Translations under genes and position numbers: made by a program
NCBI RefSeq assembly: GCF_900451095.1
Contig: NZ_UGHV01000001.1
Coordinates: forward strand, 1,426,001 to 1,490,000
DNA: 64,000 nt
Direction of reading: 5' to 3'
Source: Helicobacter canis
Lineage (GTDB): Bacteria; Campylobacterota; Campylobacteria; Campylobacterales; Helicobacteraceae
Notes under the pieces: generated by a model
Database searches by the model: none
Seen by the model: only the letters and a program-made list of their open reading frames with translations
Told to the model about the DNA's origin: nothing
Shown here: positions 45,526 through 53,973 of the stretch, piece by piece
How positions within the stretch are numbered: position 1 is the first letter of the stretch
Layout of the letters: each line of letters begins with the position of its first letter

Positions 45526-48500
45526 CTAGGCTTCAAACTCTAGCTTGCTAATGGACTCTATCACATCTACGCTTTTTATGGATAGATTGATGACTCGCAA
45601 AAGCAGGTCATAGATATAGCGCGAGCCATTGAAGAGATTTGGGTTGTTGGGGATTTGGGCTTTGTTGCTTGTCTGGTCTGTGCTTATAATTTGATAGCGT
45701 TCGATGATCCAGTCAATCGCGCTTTTTTGGTTTAGCACATAGCTATAAGCTTTAAGCGGTATGCCTTTAATGCTTAAATTTTCATTGTAGTAAATCTCAC
45801 TCCCATCGCCTACTTTTGCCATTTTGGTTACATAAAAATACGAGTCTTCTTGTGAGTCTAGGAGTAAATCAGCATTGCTTGGGGTGAATTTCTCTCCATT
45901 TTCATAGCCCAAATGCAGCTCTGCTAGCTCTCTGCCTAGCTTTGAAAGCCTCTCAAAATGCTTGCTAAATGGCACTCTTGGGGCATCTTTGCTTAAATTT
46001 GCCTTGTATTTAGCTAAGAAGCTCTTGTGATTAAAGATCGCATAAATGTAGTAGAAAATATCTTCTTCATTTATGCTTTTGTCCTTGTAGTGATTGTGAA
46101 ACTGCTCTAATCCCCAGCGCGTAATGGCATATTCTTTTTGATACTTGCCCGTGAAATCGATTGAATATCGATAGAGTGGATAGGCTTGATAACTGCCTAC
46201 AATGCTATGGTCTGGCATTGTGTCTAAAATAAAAGCGTGTGAATTACTTCCTATGCAAATAGCTATATTTTTGGATTCTGCTGTTGGGTAAATATATCTT
46301 AATCGATATTGGTCTTCATTCCACAATTCATCGTAATATACATACGATTTTACAAAAGGGCGATAAGTGGCGATTCTCACTCTAGATTCCATAAAATCAC
46401 CAGCTTTTTCATCTTTAAGAAAAGCCTTTTTTAGCTTTCTTGTCCAAGAAATTTGACTTTCATCTGTGTTGATTTCTTCACTTGTTAGCATTTTATACAG
46501 CTCGCTTTTTTTGACTTTTTCGTGCTTTGCTAGGAATGTCTCTTTATCAAAGCGTGCTAGATTCTCATTATAAGTGGCGATACATTTTTGCATAGAAGCT
46601 TGCAGTGTTTTATCAAAATTCCATACCCAAGAATCTCTGCTTGATATAACGCCATTTGAATTAAGGCTAAAAAGTGCATTGCTGCCTTTATCGCTCTTCT
46701 CTAGCTTTAAAGGCAATAGTGTGTAGTAATGCTCGTGGCGTTGATTGATCCAATCACCCCTGTCATTTGGCGCGATATTGTAAAAGTCTATGTTTTTTAT
46801 ATCGTGCTTTTCAACTAAAAAATCTAGCTTTTTTTGTCTGTCCCAGTAATCTCCCACTGCAAAGTAATGCAGCTTTGACTCTTTTGTCTCTTTGCTTTTT
46901 ACCAAAAAGAGTAAAGACACGCTCGCTCTTGAGCCAATATCAAAGATTTTGCCGCCTTCTTGCTGTGAGATTTCGCCTGATGTGCGCTGATTACCCCGTA
47001 GATTGATGATATAAATATCTTCAAACTCTTTGGATAGGCATTTTCTAAAGCCATCGGCACTTTTAGCATCGATAAATCCACCATTGACCACAAATCCTAC
47101 GACCCCCCAGCCCTCTTTAAGCACTCTATCACTTGCCATTCGTATGGATTGTATTAGGGTATCTCGTGTAAGGATACCGCTTGTGCCTTTGTTTGCTGAA
47201 AGGGTGGAATATTTATTGTAAATGTGTTTTTCTAGCTTTGGGTGCGGGAGATTGGCGTTATTGTCATTCTCACTTTTGCTTCCGCTTGAGTAAGGGGGGT
47301 TTCCTATGAAGACTTGTATAGGCTCTTTGGCTATGAAGTCTTGGGTCTGTTTGTTTGCTAAGAGGTCTTTGTAGTAGTCGCTAAAGAGTCCGTAGTCTTG
47401 CTTGTCTTCTAAATAATTTAGCGAGTCTGCTAGGGCTATATGGGAGAATAGATCTAGGCTAGGGTCTCTGCTCTGTGCGGTTTGGGTGATGTTGATTAGT
47501 GCGATGTAGTAGGCTAGGATATTTATATCTTGGGCGTAGATCCCGTGATTGTAGCGATCTTGCAGCGTGCTAGAATCTATCAGGGCATTTTCTTTGCTTA
47601 AAAGTCTTGCGATAAATGAGCCTGTGCCAGTGAATGCGTCAAACACCTTTACTTGGCTGTCGTTAAAGTCTGTGCCAAAATGCCGCTGTAAAAGCGCGTT
47701 TGTCGAGTGTAGTATAAAATCTATCACTTCAATGGGTGTATAGACTATGCCTAGTCTCTCGCTCTGCTTTTTGAAAGCTGTTTTGAAAAATGTATCATAG
47801 AGATCTTTAATGAGCCTTTGCTTATCGCCATCTGTTTTGGCGATCTCTACGCTTTCTTTAATGCTTTTATAAAGTGTGTCTAGCTCTTTTGACTCTTCAT
47901 TATCTAGCCCTAAGCTTTTAAGGCGTTCAAAGGCAGAATCTAGGGCATTGCCTATGGGATTATCGCCCATAATTTCACCAAAGATCGTGTCAAAGATAGG
48001 CTTTGTAACGATATGGGAAGCTAGCATATCAATAGACTCTGCTTCTTTGATATTTGGGTGGATCGCTTCTTGTAGCGACTCTACAAACTCGCTTAAAATG
48101 CTTGGGTTGTCTTTGAAGTAGGCATTTAGGCGTATGGTTAGATCTTGGACTATCTTGCCTGTCTTGGCTGAGAAAGATGACCAATAGTGCTTATCTCCAA
48201 GCTTAGTTGGCAAGACATTGTAGATAGAATCCGCTATATCATTTAAAGAGCGTTGGACTTCAAATAAATGTCTTTGTATATGCTCTTTGGCTTCTTTGGC
48301 TTTCTTTTGCTTTTGCTTCTCTTGCTGGCTTGCTGTGGGGCGTTTGTTTGGGTTTGTGTCTTGGCTTGTGTGGTCGCTTATCATAGCGATTTTGATTTTT
48401 TCTCTAAAGCTTGCTTCACTTACTAGGCTTTCATCGTGGCTTCTTAGGGCTTTTAGGATATTCCAGATATTTTTGAAATTGGTGTTATCTACGGCTTTGT

Positions 48501-50397
48501 CAAGATTGTTTAGCTCCTTTTCACTTAGGGCGATTGGCAGGATAATATAGCCTACCTCTTTGCCCGGGGCTTTTCGCATCACACGCCCCACCGCTTGGAT
48601 AATATCCACCATAGCCGATCGCCCATCAAAAAACACCACAGAATCTAGAGCTGGTATATCCACGCCCTCGCTTAGGCATTTGGCATTGGTGATTAGCTCG
48701 CAAGTTTTAGGCTTGCCTTTTTCTAGCTCGCTTAATTTCTCAAATCTTGTGTTGGCATTCATCGTGCCATCTATGTGGTCTATGTGGATTGTATGCTCTC
48801 TAGTCTTAGCCCTCATCTCTTCATCATAGCAGTCGATGATCGCTTGAAAGCTTTCTTTGATATTTTTAGAAGTGGCGATATTGCGGCAGAAGTTTAGAGC
48901 CTTTTGACTTGGGATAGAATCTTGGCTTGTTTTATACTCTATGTCTTTGTTGGGGCTAGAATCTAGGGTGATTAGATCGCTTTTTACCAGCCCTTTATGC
49001 GTGCCTATGATCTTGCAGACAAACTCCAAATCAACTAGCTTTTCATTAAGCTTATTTATCCCGCTCTCTTTTAGCTTGGCTATGGCTTTGTTGGCTACTT
49101 GTGCGTAGGTCTCCTTTTCCAAAGCCAGAATGATGACCTTATAATCTGTCAGCAGCCCCTCTTGCACCGCCTTGCCAAAGCGCATTTCATAGATTGTTTT
49201 ACCAAAGATAGCTTCATCATCCATTGAGAATACTTCATTGTCTTTTTCTTTAGCCTTTGTTTTTTGCGTATTGCTATAAATTTTAGGCGTGGCGGTCATA
49301 TAGATCCTGCGTTTGGCGTTTATTGAATCATTATCGTGGCAGAGAGTGAAAGCGTTTTTGATCTTTATATCTTGGGCTGCTTGCCCCTTAATTGTTGTGG
49401 TATATAGTGAGCCTACGCTTCTATGGGCTTCATCGCAGATGATTAGATCAATTGGCGGGAGCTTGTGGAGAATCTGGGCTTGCTTGATCCGCTCTAGTGA
49501 TTGATAAGTGCTAAAGATCACAAGCCGCTCACGCGCACTTTTAGCCTTATAGTAGGACTCTAGGATAGCACTAGGGCTTGTTGATGGCGGTATGGGCAGC
49601 TCTCTTGGATCTAGGTCATCTTCGCCTCTTGCAGCGGTGCTATCAGAGCAGACCACGCAGGCGATGAAGCTCTGTGTCTTCTGGGCGGCAAACTCTCTAA
49701 GACTCTGCCCCACAAGTGCGATACTAGGGGCTAAAAATAGCGTGATAGAATCATTTGCATCTGTGAGCATTTCAGTGGCTTTAAGCGCGACAAAGGTCTT
49801 GCCTGTCCCGCACGCCATTATGAGCTTACCGCGGGTATTCCTCACATCTGCGAAATACTCATCGATCTTTTTTAAAGCTTCTTTTTGGTGTGGTAGGGGG
49901 GTCTTTCTCGCGTGGGTTTCTATCGGCTTTGTAGGGTCAAACTTCTCCCAATCAATGCTTGAGTAGAGAAAATCTTGGAGCGTAATCATCTCTAGCGGCA
50001 TTTGCTTGTTGATTTGATAGATGGCATTTTCTACTTCTTTGCCCAAATCAGTGGTGCTTATAAGGATACCTTTTGAGAATCTAATATCCCCCACACCGCT
50101 TTGCAGTAGTGTGAAATATGTAGCTAGATCGTGTAGCTGCAGCTTGCCTTGAGTGTAGAACTTACACTGCACAGCGATAAACTCGCCACTATGGGTCTCA
50201 ATGACTATATCAATGCCAATATCTTTTTGACTGCCCTTATGTTTCCAATCATTCCATAATTTAATGCTTTTATACTCGCCTTGCGTGTCTTTGTCTTGTA
50301 ATAAATGCACACAAAGCCGCTCAAAGATACTGCCTCTTGTGCGATTGCTAAGATCTGTGGCATTGACTTTATCTAGGATTGTTTGAAACTGACTCAT
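45526..50397 (-). CDS. Single-chain restriction-modification enzyme (type ISP/LlaBIII-like)
   Basis: 1,623 residues from the ATG at 50397 (AAAGG upstream). Domains in order: an Mrr-like PD-(D/E)xK nuclease (D63, Q77-x-K79 in GIDIVIETHSGEFIAVQCKF), a superfamily 2 helicase/translocase (Walker A MACGTGKTF near 195-201, DEAH 322-325, SAT-like MTATPK, late AVGRVMRKAPGKEVGY), an N6-adenine methylase (GIVYTPIEVIDFIL, FDAFTGTGSF near 919, NPPYSSG near 1032) and a C-terminal target-recognition region. LlaBIII-type enzymes combine all these in one protein that methylates and, after translocation, cuts unmethylated phage DNA. A G9 tract lies 44-52 bases upstream in an open extended frame (MPLLLATCLAIF...). 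Long direct repeats flank the gene, and it has no partner specificity gene. Confidence 0.92.
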   Translation of the reverse strand: MSQFQTILDKVNATDLSNRTRGSIFERLCVHLLQDKDTQGEYKSIKLWNDWKHKGSQKDIGIDIVIETHSGEFIAVQCKFYTQGKLQLHDLATYFTLLQSGVGDIRFSKGILISTTDLGKEVENAIYQINKQMPLEMITLQDFLYSSIDWEKFDPTKPIETHARKTPLPHQKEALKKIDEYFADVRNTRGKLIMACGTGKTFVALKATEMLTDANDSITLFLAPSIALVGQSLREFAAQKTQSFIACVVCSDSTAARGEDDLDPRELPIPPSTSPSAILESYYKAKSARERLVIFSTYQSLERIKQAQILHKLPPIDLIICDEAHRSVGSLYTTTIKGQAAQDIKIKNAFTLCHDNDSINAKRRIYMTATPKIYSNTQKTKAKEKDNEVFSMDDEAIFGKTIYEMRFGKAVQEGLLTDYKVIILALEKETYAQVANKAIAKLKESGINKLNEKLVDLEFVCKIIGTHKGLVKSDLITLDSSPNKDIEYKTSQDSIPSQKALNFCRNIATSKNIKESFQAIIDCYDEEMRAKTREHTIHIDHIDGTMNANTRFEKLSELEKGKPKTCELITNAKCLSEGVDIPALDSVVFFDGRSAMVDIIQAVGRVMRKAPGKEVGYIILPIALSEKELNNLDKAVDNTNFKNIWNILKALRSHDESLVSEASFREKIKIAMISDHTSQDTNPNKRPTASQQEKQKQKKAKEAKEHIQRHLFEVQRSLNDIADSIYNVLPTKLGDKHYWSSFSAKTGKIVQDLTIRLNAYFKDNPSILSEFVESLQEAIHPNIKEAESIDMLASHIVTKPIFDTIFGEIMGDNPIGNALDSAFERLKSLGLDNEESKELDTLYKSIKESVEIAKTDGDKQRLIKDLYDTFFKTAFKKQSERLGIVYTPIEVIDFILHSTNALLQRHFGTDFNDSQVKVFDAFTGTGSFIARLLSKENALIDSSTLQDRYNHGIYAQDINILAYYIALINITQTAQSRDPSLDLFSHIALADSLNYLEDKQDYGLFSDYYKDLLANKQTQDFIAKEPIQVFIGNPPYSSGSKSENDNNANLPHPKLEKHIYNKYSTLSANKGTSGILTRDTLIQSIRMASDRVLKEGWGVVGFVVNGGFIDAKSADGFRKCLSKEFEDIYIINLRGNQRTSGEISQQEGGKIFDIGSRASVSLLFLVKSKETKESKLHYFAVGDYWDRQKKLDFLVEKHDIKNIDFYNIAPNDRGDWINQRHEHYYTLLPLKLEKSDKGSNALFSLNSNGVISSRDSWVWNFDKTLQASMQKCIATYNENLARFDKETFLAKHEKVKKSELYKMLTSEEINTDESQISWTRKLKKAFLKDEKAGDFMESRVRIATYRPFVKSYVYYDELWNEDQYRLRYIYPTAESKNIAICIGSNSHAFILDTMPDHSIVGSYQAYPLYRYSIDFTGKYQKEYAITRWGLEQFHNHYKDKSINEEDIFYYIYAIFNHKSFLAKYKANLSKDAPRVPFSKHFERLSKLGRELAELHLGYENGEKFTPSNADLLLDSQEDSYFYVTKMAKVGDGSEIYYNENLSIKGIPLKAYSYVLNQKSAIDWIIERYQIISTDQTSNKAQIPNNPNLFNGSRYIYDLLLRVINLSIKSVDVIESISKLEFEA

Positions 50398-50440
50398 ACA
50401 CAGCCTTTGGGTAGGGATTGCTATAAAGGCTGCGATATTA

Positions 50441-50449
50441 CCCCCCCCC
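50441..50449. repeat. Homopolymeric C9 upstream of the restriction-modification gene
   Basis: Nine Cs (Gs on the coding strand) 44 bases before the ATG. They lie in a region that is also open in frame up to 50514, so they may act by promoter spacing or, if that frame is translated, by frameshifting. Confidence 0.7.
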
Positions 50450-50555
50450 TTAAAAGTCGCTTTATAAATCAGTGTGCCAAATATGGCAAGGCAGGTGGCA
50501 AGAAGTAGTGGCAAGGAGTAGTGATAAGAAGCATAGATAGCAAGGCAGGGTATCT

Positions 50556-50917
50556 AGCAAAGGGCTTTGATAGTGGCGCGTCAAAGGATTGAAAGACAGA
50601 GAAAAACGCGATGAGTCAAAAGTGGATTCTAGGGCTTTTTATACAAAGCTCATTTTTGCTATCGCAAAATGTATGGATTGCCACGCCTTGCCTTACGGCA
50701 AGTCTCGCAATGACAGAGAGAGCTTCACGGCTCGCAATGATGATAATAAAGAGGCGTTAAGGCTAGAATCCACTTTTTCTAGAATCCGCTTTTTATGGAA
50801 AGCTTGGGTCGCTTTGCTCTCTCGCAATGACAGCTGGGTTTGTCATCGCGAGCCGCTGCGATAGTAGCGGCGTGGCGATCTATACTAGAATCCACTTTTT
50901 GAAAAAGTGGATTCTAG
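50556..50917 (+). repeat. Right direct repeat flanking the restriction-modification gene
   Basis: This is the longer partner of 45187-45476, with the same order of modules. It has an extra stretch (GCTTCACGGCTCGCAATGAT) and a doubled TAGAATCC motif. REP-like palindromes lie near 50671-50714 and 50840-50881. It ends in a perfect inverted TAGAATCCAC pair (50885-50917). The region 50398-51126 has no gene. Confidence 0.85.
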
Positions 50918-50984
50918 GGTTAAACGCCAAAAGTGTAAAACGAGGATTCTAGGGTTAAGTAAGAATTGTAAAAAAGCTAGCAAA

Positions 50985-51092
50985 GGCTAGAATCCACTTT
51001 TTATGGAAAGCTTGGGTCGCTTTGCTCCCTCGCAATGGCGGCGTGTTTTTGTCATCGCGAGTCGCTGCGATAGTAGCGGCGTGGCGATCTAT
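50985..51092 (+). repeat. Third partial copy of the flanking repeat
   Basis: AAGGCTAGAATCCACTTTTT, TATGGAAAGCTTGGGTCGCT and a REP-like palindrome (51052-51091) repeat the right-hand two thirds of the flanking repeats, next to purL. Confidence 0.8.
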
Positions 51093-51093
51093 A

Positions 51094-51125
51094 CTAGAAT
51101 CCACTTTTTTAAAAGTGGATTCTAG
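51094..51125 (-). terminator. Inverted TAGAATCCAC pair, likely purL terminator
   Basis: CTAGAATCCACTTTT and AAAAGTGGATTCTAG pair around a two-base loop, starting two bases after the purL stop codon. Confidence 0.65.
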
Positions 51126-51126
51126 G

Positions 51127-53796
51127 CTAAGGGGTGGATTCTAAGTGCTTGTCAAAACTTTGGAAAAATATCTCCCCTGCTTCTTGGGTAGATAGGTGGA
51201 TTGCTTGGGGATTTGGGCTAGAATCCACTTGTATGCTGATATGCTCTCCCCCCACCTCTCCCAACAGCAAGCAAGAAATATTATGCCTCTGTGCTAGCTC
51301 TTGCAGCTGCGCAAAATCGCTTGTCTCCACCACCACGCAGCTTTGTGTCTGGGAAAAAAGCATTTCGCGCTTAGGCAGGGCGATTTGCACCGCACAGCCA
51401 AGCCTACCAAAGATAGCCATCTTTGCCAATGCTATGCCTAGCCCCCCCTCGCCCACTTCTTTCGCGCAAGTGATGAGCTTGGATTCTACCCCCTCTAGCA
51501 AGAGATCCCAGAGCCGCTTCTCGCGTGCTAGATCGATATGCGGCGCATCACCACTTGGGGTAATCTCGCTCTGCCTAGAATCCGTTTTTGCGTTTTGGGC
51601 GGTGTCGCTAGAATCCACTTTTTCTAAAGAAGCTACGCTTTGAATGTCGGTAGTTTTTTTATTTTCGGCTGATTTTTCAAACGAGGATTCTAGGGTTTGT
51701 GTCTTTGTTTGTATGGATTGCCGCGCCGACAAGTCGGCTCGCAATGACGAGAAGGGCGATTTTTTACTTTGGGCTTGGCTTTGGATTCTAGGAATTGCGG
51801 TATCAAAAGTGGATTCTGGGGTAGTTTGCTCGCGGCAGGATTTTTGAGCTAAAAATGGGGCTTTGCAAGGCGATTCAAGGGATTTACCTTGTGTGGTAAT
51901 GAGCGCAGAATCGCCGTAGCAATCGCCATTTTTAGCCAAAAAGCCAACGCGCGAATCCATAGAAAATGCGCCCATTTGTGCGAGCTTCTCTAACACACTC
52001 CCCCCAAAATCTTCACCAATCTCGCCTAGCAAGGCGATTTTGCTCCCCTCTTTTGTGAAAGCAGAGTCGATGACATTAAGCGGATCTTTGGCTAGCCCTA
52101 CGCTTACAATCGTTGGAGTCGGGTAAATATCTGTCGTATTTGTTTGATTATAGAGCGAGACATTGCCGCTTACCACAGGGGTTTGCAGCACTTCGCACGC
52201 CTCTTTGATACCTTCACAGCTCTCTTTGAACTGCCACATTACTTCAGGGTTGTTTGGGTTGCCAAAGTTTAGGCAATCACTTATCGCTAGGGGCTTTATC
52301 CCTCTTGTAGTGCATTTTCTCCCTGCTCTGGCGACAGCGATCTTGGCTCCTTCTTTGGGGTTTAGATAGCAGTAGCGCACAGGCGCGTGGATAGCCATAC
52401 CAAGAGCTGCGCCATTTTCTTTTATGCGGATTATGCTGCCTTCACCTTGTCCTGCTGCGATGAGTGTGTTTGTCTGCACGCTGCTATCATACTGACTATA
52501 AATCCACTCTTTATCACAAATATCAATACTCCCTAGCAGAATCCGCGCTATGTCTGCGAGACTATGCGCAGCGGTGTGGTGCTGCAAGGATTCTAGGGGA
52601 TTTTTCGCACGCACACGCGCGATGTAGGCAGGCTCTTTTGTGGGGAGGTGTAGCATAGGGGCATTGTCTGTGATGGGGGCTATGGGGATATGTGCTATCT
52701 TTTGCTCCCCCCAAAATAGCTCCATATCGCCACTTTGGGTTACTTCGCCAATCACTTCGCAATCAAGCTCCCATTTATCAAAGATCGCTTTAATCTGCTC
52801 CTCCGCGCCCTTTTTCGCGCAAATTAGCATCCTCTCTTGGGATTCACTTAGCATTAGCTCATAGGCGTTCATAGCCTTCTCACGCATAGGCACTCTATCA
52901 AGGTAAAGCTTCATTCCGCTTCCGCTTCGCCCAGCCATTTCAAAGCTAGAGCTAGTAAGCCCAGCAGCCCCCATATCTTGGATACCGATGATGAGATCTT
53001 GCGCAAAGAGCTCTAGGCAGGCTTCAAGCAGGAGCTTTTCTGTAAAAGGATCGCCCACTTGCACCGTTGGACGCAAGGACTTAGAATCTTCATTGAAAGA
53101 ATCGCTACTCATCACTGCCCCACCTAAGCCATCTCGCCCTGTTTTGCTCCCTACATATAGCACGGGATTGCCATTGCCCTGTGCTTTAGCGTAGAAAATC
53201 TCTTGTGCTTTGGCGATCCCTAGGCAAAAGGCATTGACCAAAATATTGCCATTGTAGCAAGGCTCAAAGTTTGTTTCCCCGCCGATAGTTGGCACGCCCA
53301 TACAATTCCCATAGCCGCCAATCCCTGCTACCACGCCTTTAAGCAAGGATTTATGCTTCTTGCCCACTTCATCATCTCGCCAGATTTCGCCAAAACGGAT
53401 AGAATCTAGGCTTGCCACTGGACGCGCACCCATTGTGAAAATATCGCGCATAATCCCGCCCACACCCGTTGCTGCCCCAGCATAAGGCTCGATGAAGCTA
53501 GGGTGATTGTGAGACTCTACCTTAAACACCGCGGCATAGCCACCGCCTATATCGATCACGCCGGCATTTTCCCCCGGACCTTGGATCACCCAAGGTGCGC
53601 TTGTGGGGAAGCCTTTTAGGTAGATTTTGCTGGATTTGTAGCTGCAATGCTCGCTCCACATTGCCGAGAAAATCCCAAGCTCCACGAGATTTGGCTCTCG
53701 CCCCAAAATCGCTAGAATCTGCTTGTAGTCATCATTGGAGAGTTTATGTGCTTGCAATGCGCTTGGCATATCTTGTATGGCAAAAGTCTTGTCCAT
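51127..53796 (-). CDS. purL: Phosphoribosylformylglycinamidine synthase subunit PurL with a large repeat insert
   Basis: 889 residues; the small-type PurL is usually about 730. It has FSAMWSEHCSYKSSK (active-site His), PGENAGVIDIGGGYAAVFKV, ESHNHPSFIEPYAGAATGVG, LIIGIQDMGAAGLTSSSFEM and the late KEVGEGGLGIALAKMA. With PurS and PurQ it makes formylglycinamidine ribonucleotide in purine synthesis. Residues about 635-748, between DSALITTQGKSLES and DLAREKRLWDLLLEGVESKL, are repeat-encoded: TAGAATCC peptides (LESTF-like, VDSS), and a REP-like palindrome translated as SSLRADLSARQSIQ. This insert replaces the short loop before the last conserved block. The enzyme may still fold, because the loop is variable in the family. 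Confidence 0.93.
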   Translation of the reverse strand: MDKTFAIQDMPSALQAHKLSNDDYKQILAILGREPNLVELGIFSAMWSEHCSYKSSKIYLKGFPTSAPWVIQGPGENAGVIDIGGGYAAVFKVESHNHPSFIEPYAGAATGVGGIMRDIFTMGARPVASLDSIRFGEIWRDDEVGKKHKSLLKGVVAGIGGYGNCMGVPTIGGETNFEPCYNGNILVNAFCLGIAKAQEIFYAKAQGNGNPVLYVGSKTGRDGLGGAVMSSDSFNEDSKSLRPTVQVGDPFTEKLLLEACLELFAQDLIIGIQDMGAAGLTSSSFEMAGRSGSGMKLYLDRVPMREKAMNAYELMLSESQERMLICAKKGAEEQIKAIFDKWELDCEVIGEVTQSGDMELFWGEQKIAHIPIAPITDNAPMLHLPTKEPAYIARVRAKNPLESLQHHTAAHSLADIARILLGSIDICDKEWIYSQYDSSVQTNTLIAAGQGEGSIIRIKENGAALGMAIHAPVRYCYLNPKEGAKIAVARAGRKCTTRGIKPLAISDCLNFGNPNNPEVMWQFKESCEGIKEACEVLQTPVVSGNVSLYNQTNTTDIYPTPTIVSVGLAKDPLNVIDSAFTKEGSKIALLGEIGEDFGGSVLEKLAQMGAFSMDSRVGFLAKNGDCYGDSALITTQGKSLESPCKAPFLAQKSCREQTTPESTFDTAIPRIQSQAQSKKSPFSSLRADLSARQSIQTKTQTLESSFEKSAENKKTTDIQSVASLEKVDSSDTAQNAKTDSRQSEITPSGDAPHIDLAREKRLWDLLLEGVESKLITCAKEVGEGGLGIALAKMAIFGRLGCAVQIALPKREMLFSQTQSCVVVETSDFAQLQELAQRHNISCLLLGEVGGEHISIQVDSSPNPQAIHLSTQEAGEIFFQSFDKHLESTP
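51545..51895. repeat. In-frame repeat insert in purL
   Basis: About 350 bases with TAGAATCC motifs (for example 51577-51586 and 51610-51619), a TTCTAAAGAAGCTACGC module and one full REP-like palindrome (51713-51748). It is translated without a stop in the purL frame. Confidence 0.85.
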
Positions 53797-53901
53797 TGAG
53801 AATCCTTAACAAAGTGCTGTGATATAGATGTGAAAGATTGGCATTGTAGCAGTTGATTCTTTGTATTTGTATTAAGCTTATATGTAAGGTTTATTAAAGG
53901 T

Positions 53902-53930
53902 TTATAAATTACAATATACTTTTTTGAGTC
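53902..53930 (+). promoter_or_regulatory. Possible ppsA promoter
   Basis: TATAAATTACAATATAC in an A/T-rich stretch gives a TACAAT -10 box about 60 bases before ppsA. This is position and composition only; the same stretch lies upstream of divergent purL. Confidence 0.35.
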
Positions 53931-53973
53931 GCAAGACACACGCCCCCATTACCCAAATACCCTAGGAGAGAGA

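Noticed and set aside
45187-50917. Insertion sequence or composite transposon around the restriction-modification gene
   Set aside because: The flanks hold no transposase and no terminal inverted repeats typical of IS elements; homologous recombination between repeats explains the layout.
50556-51125. CRISPR array from the dense repeats next to the restriction-modification gene
   Set aside because: Repeats are irregular in length and spacing, occur in both orientations and lack unique spacers; no cas genes are present.
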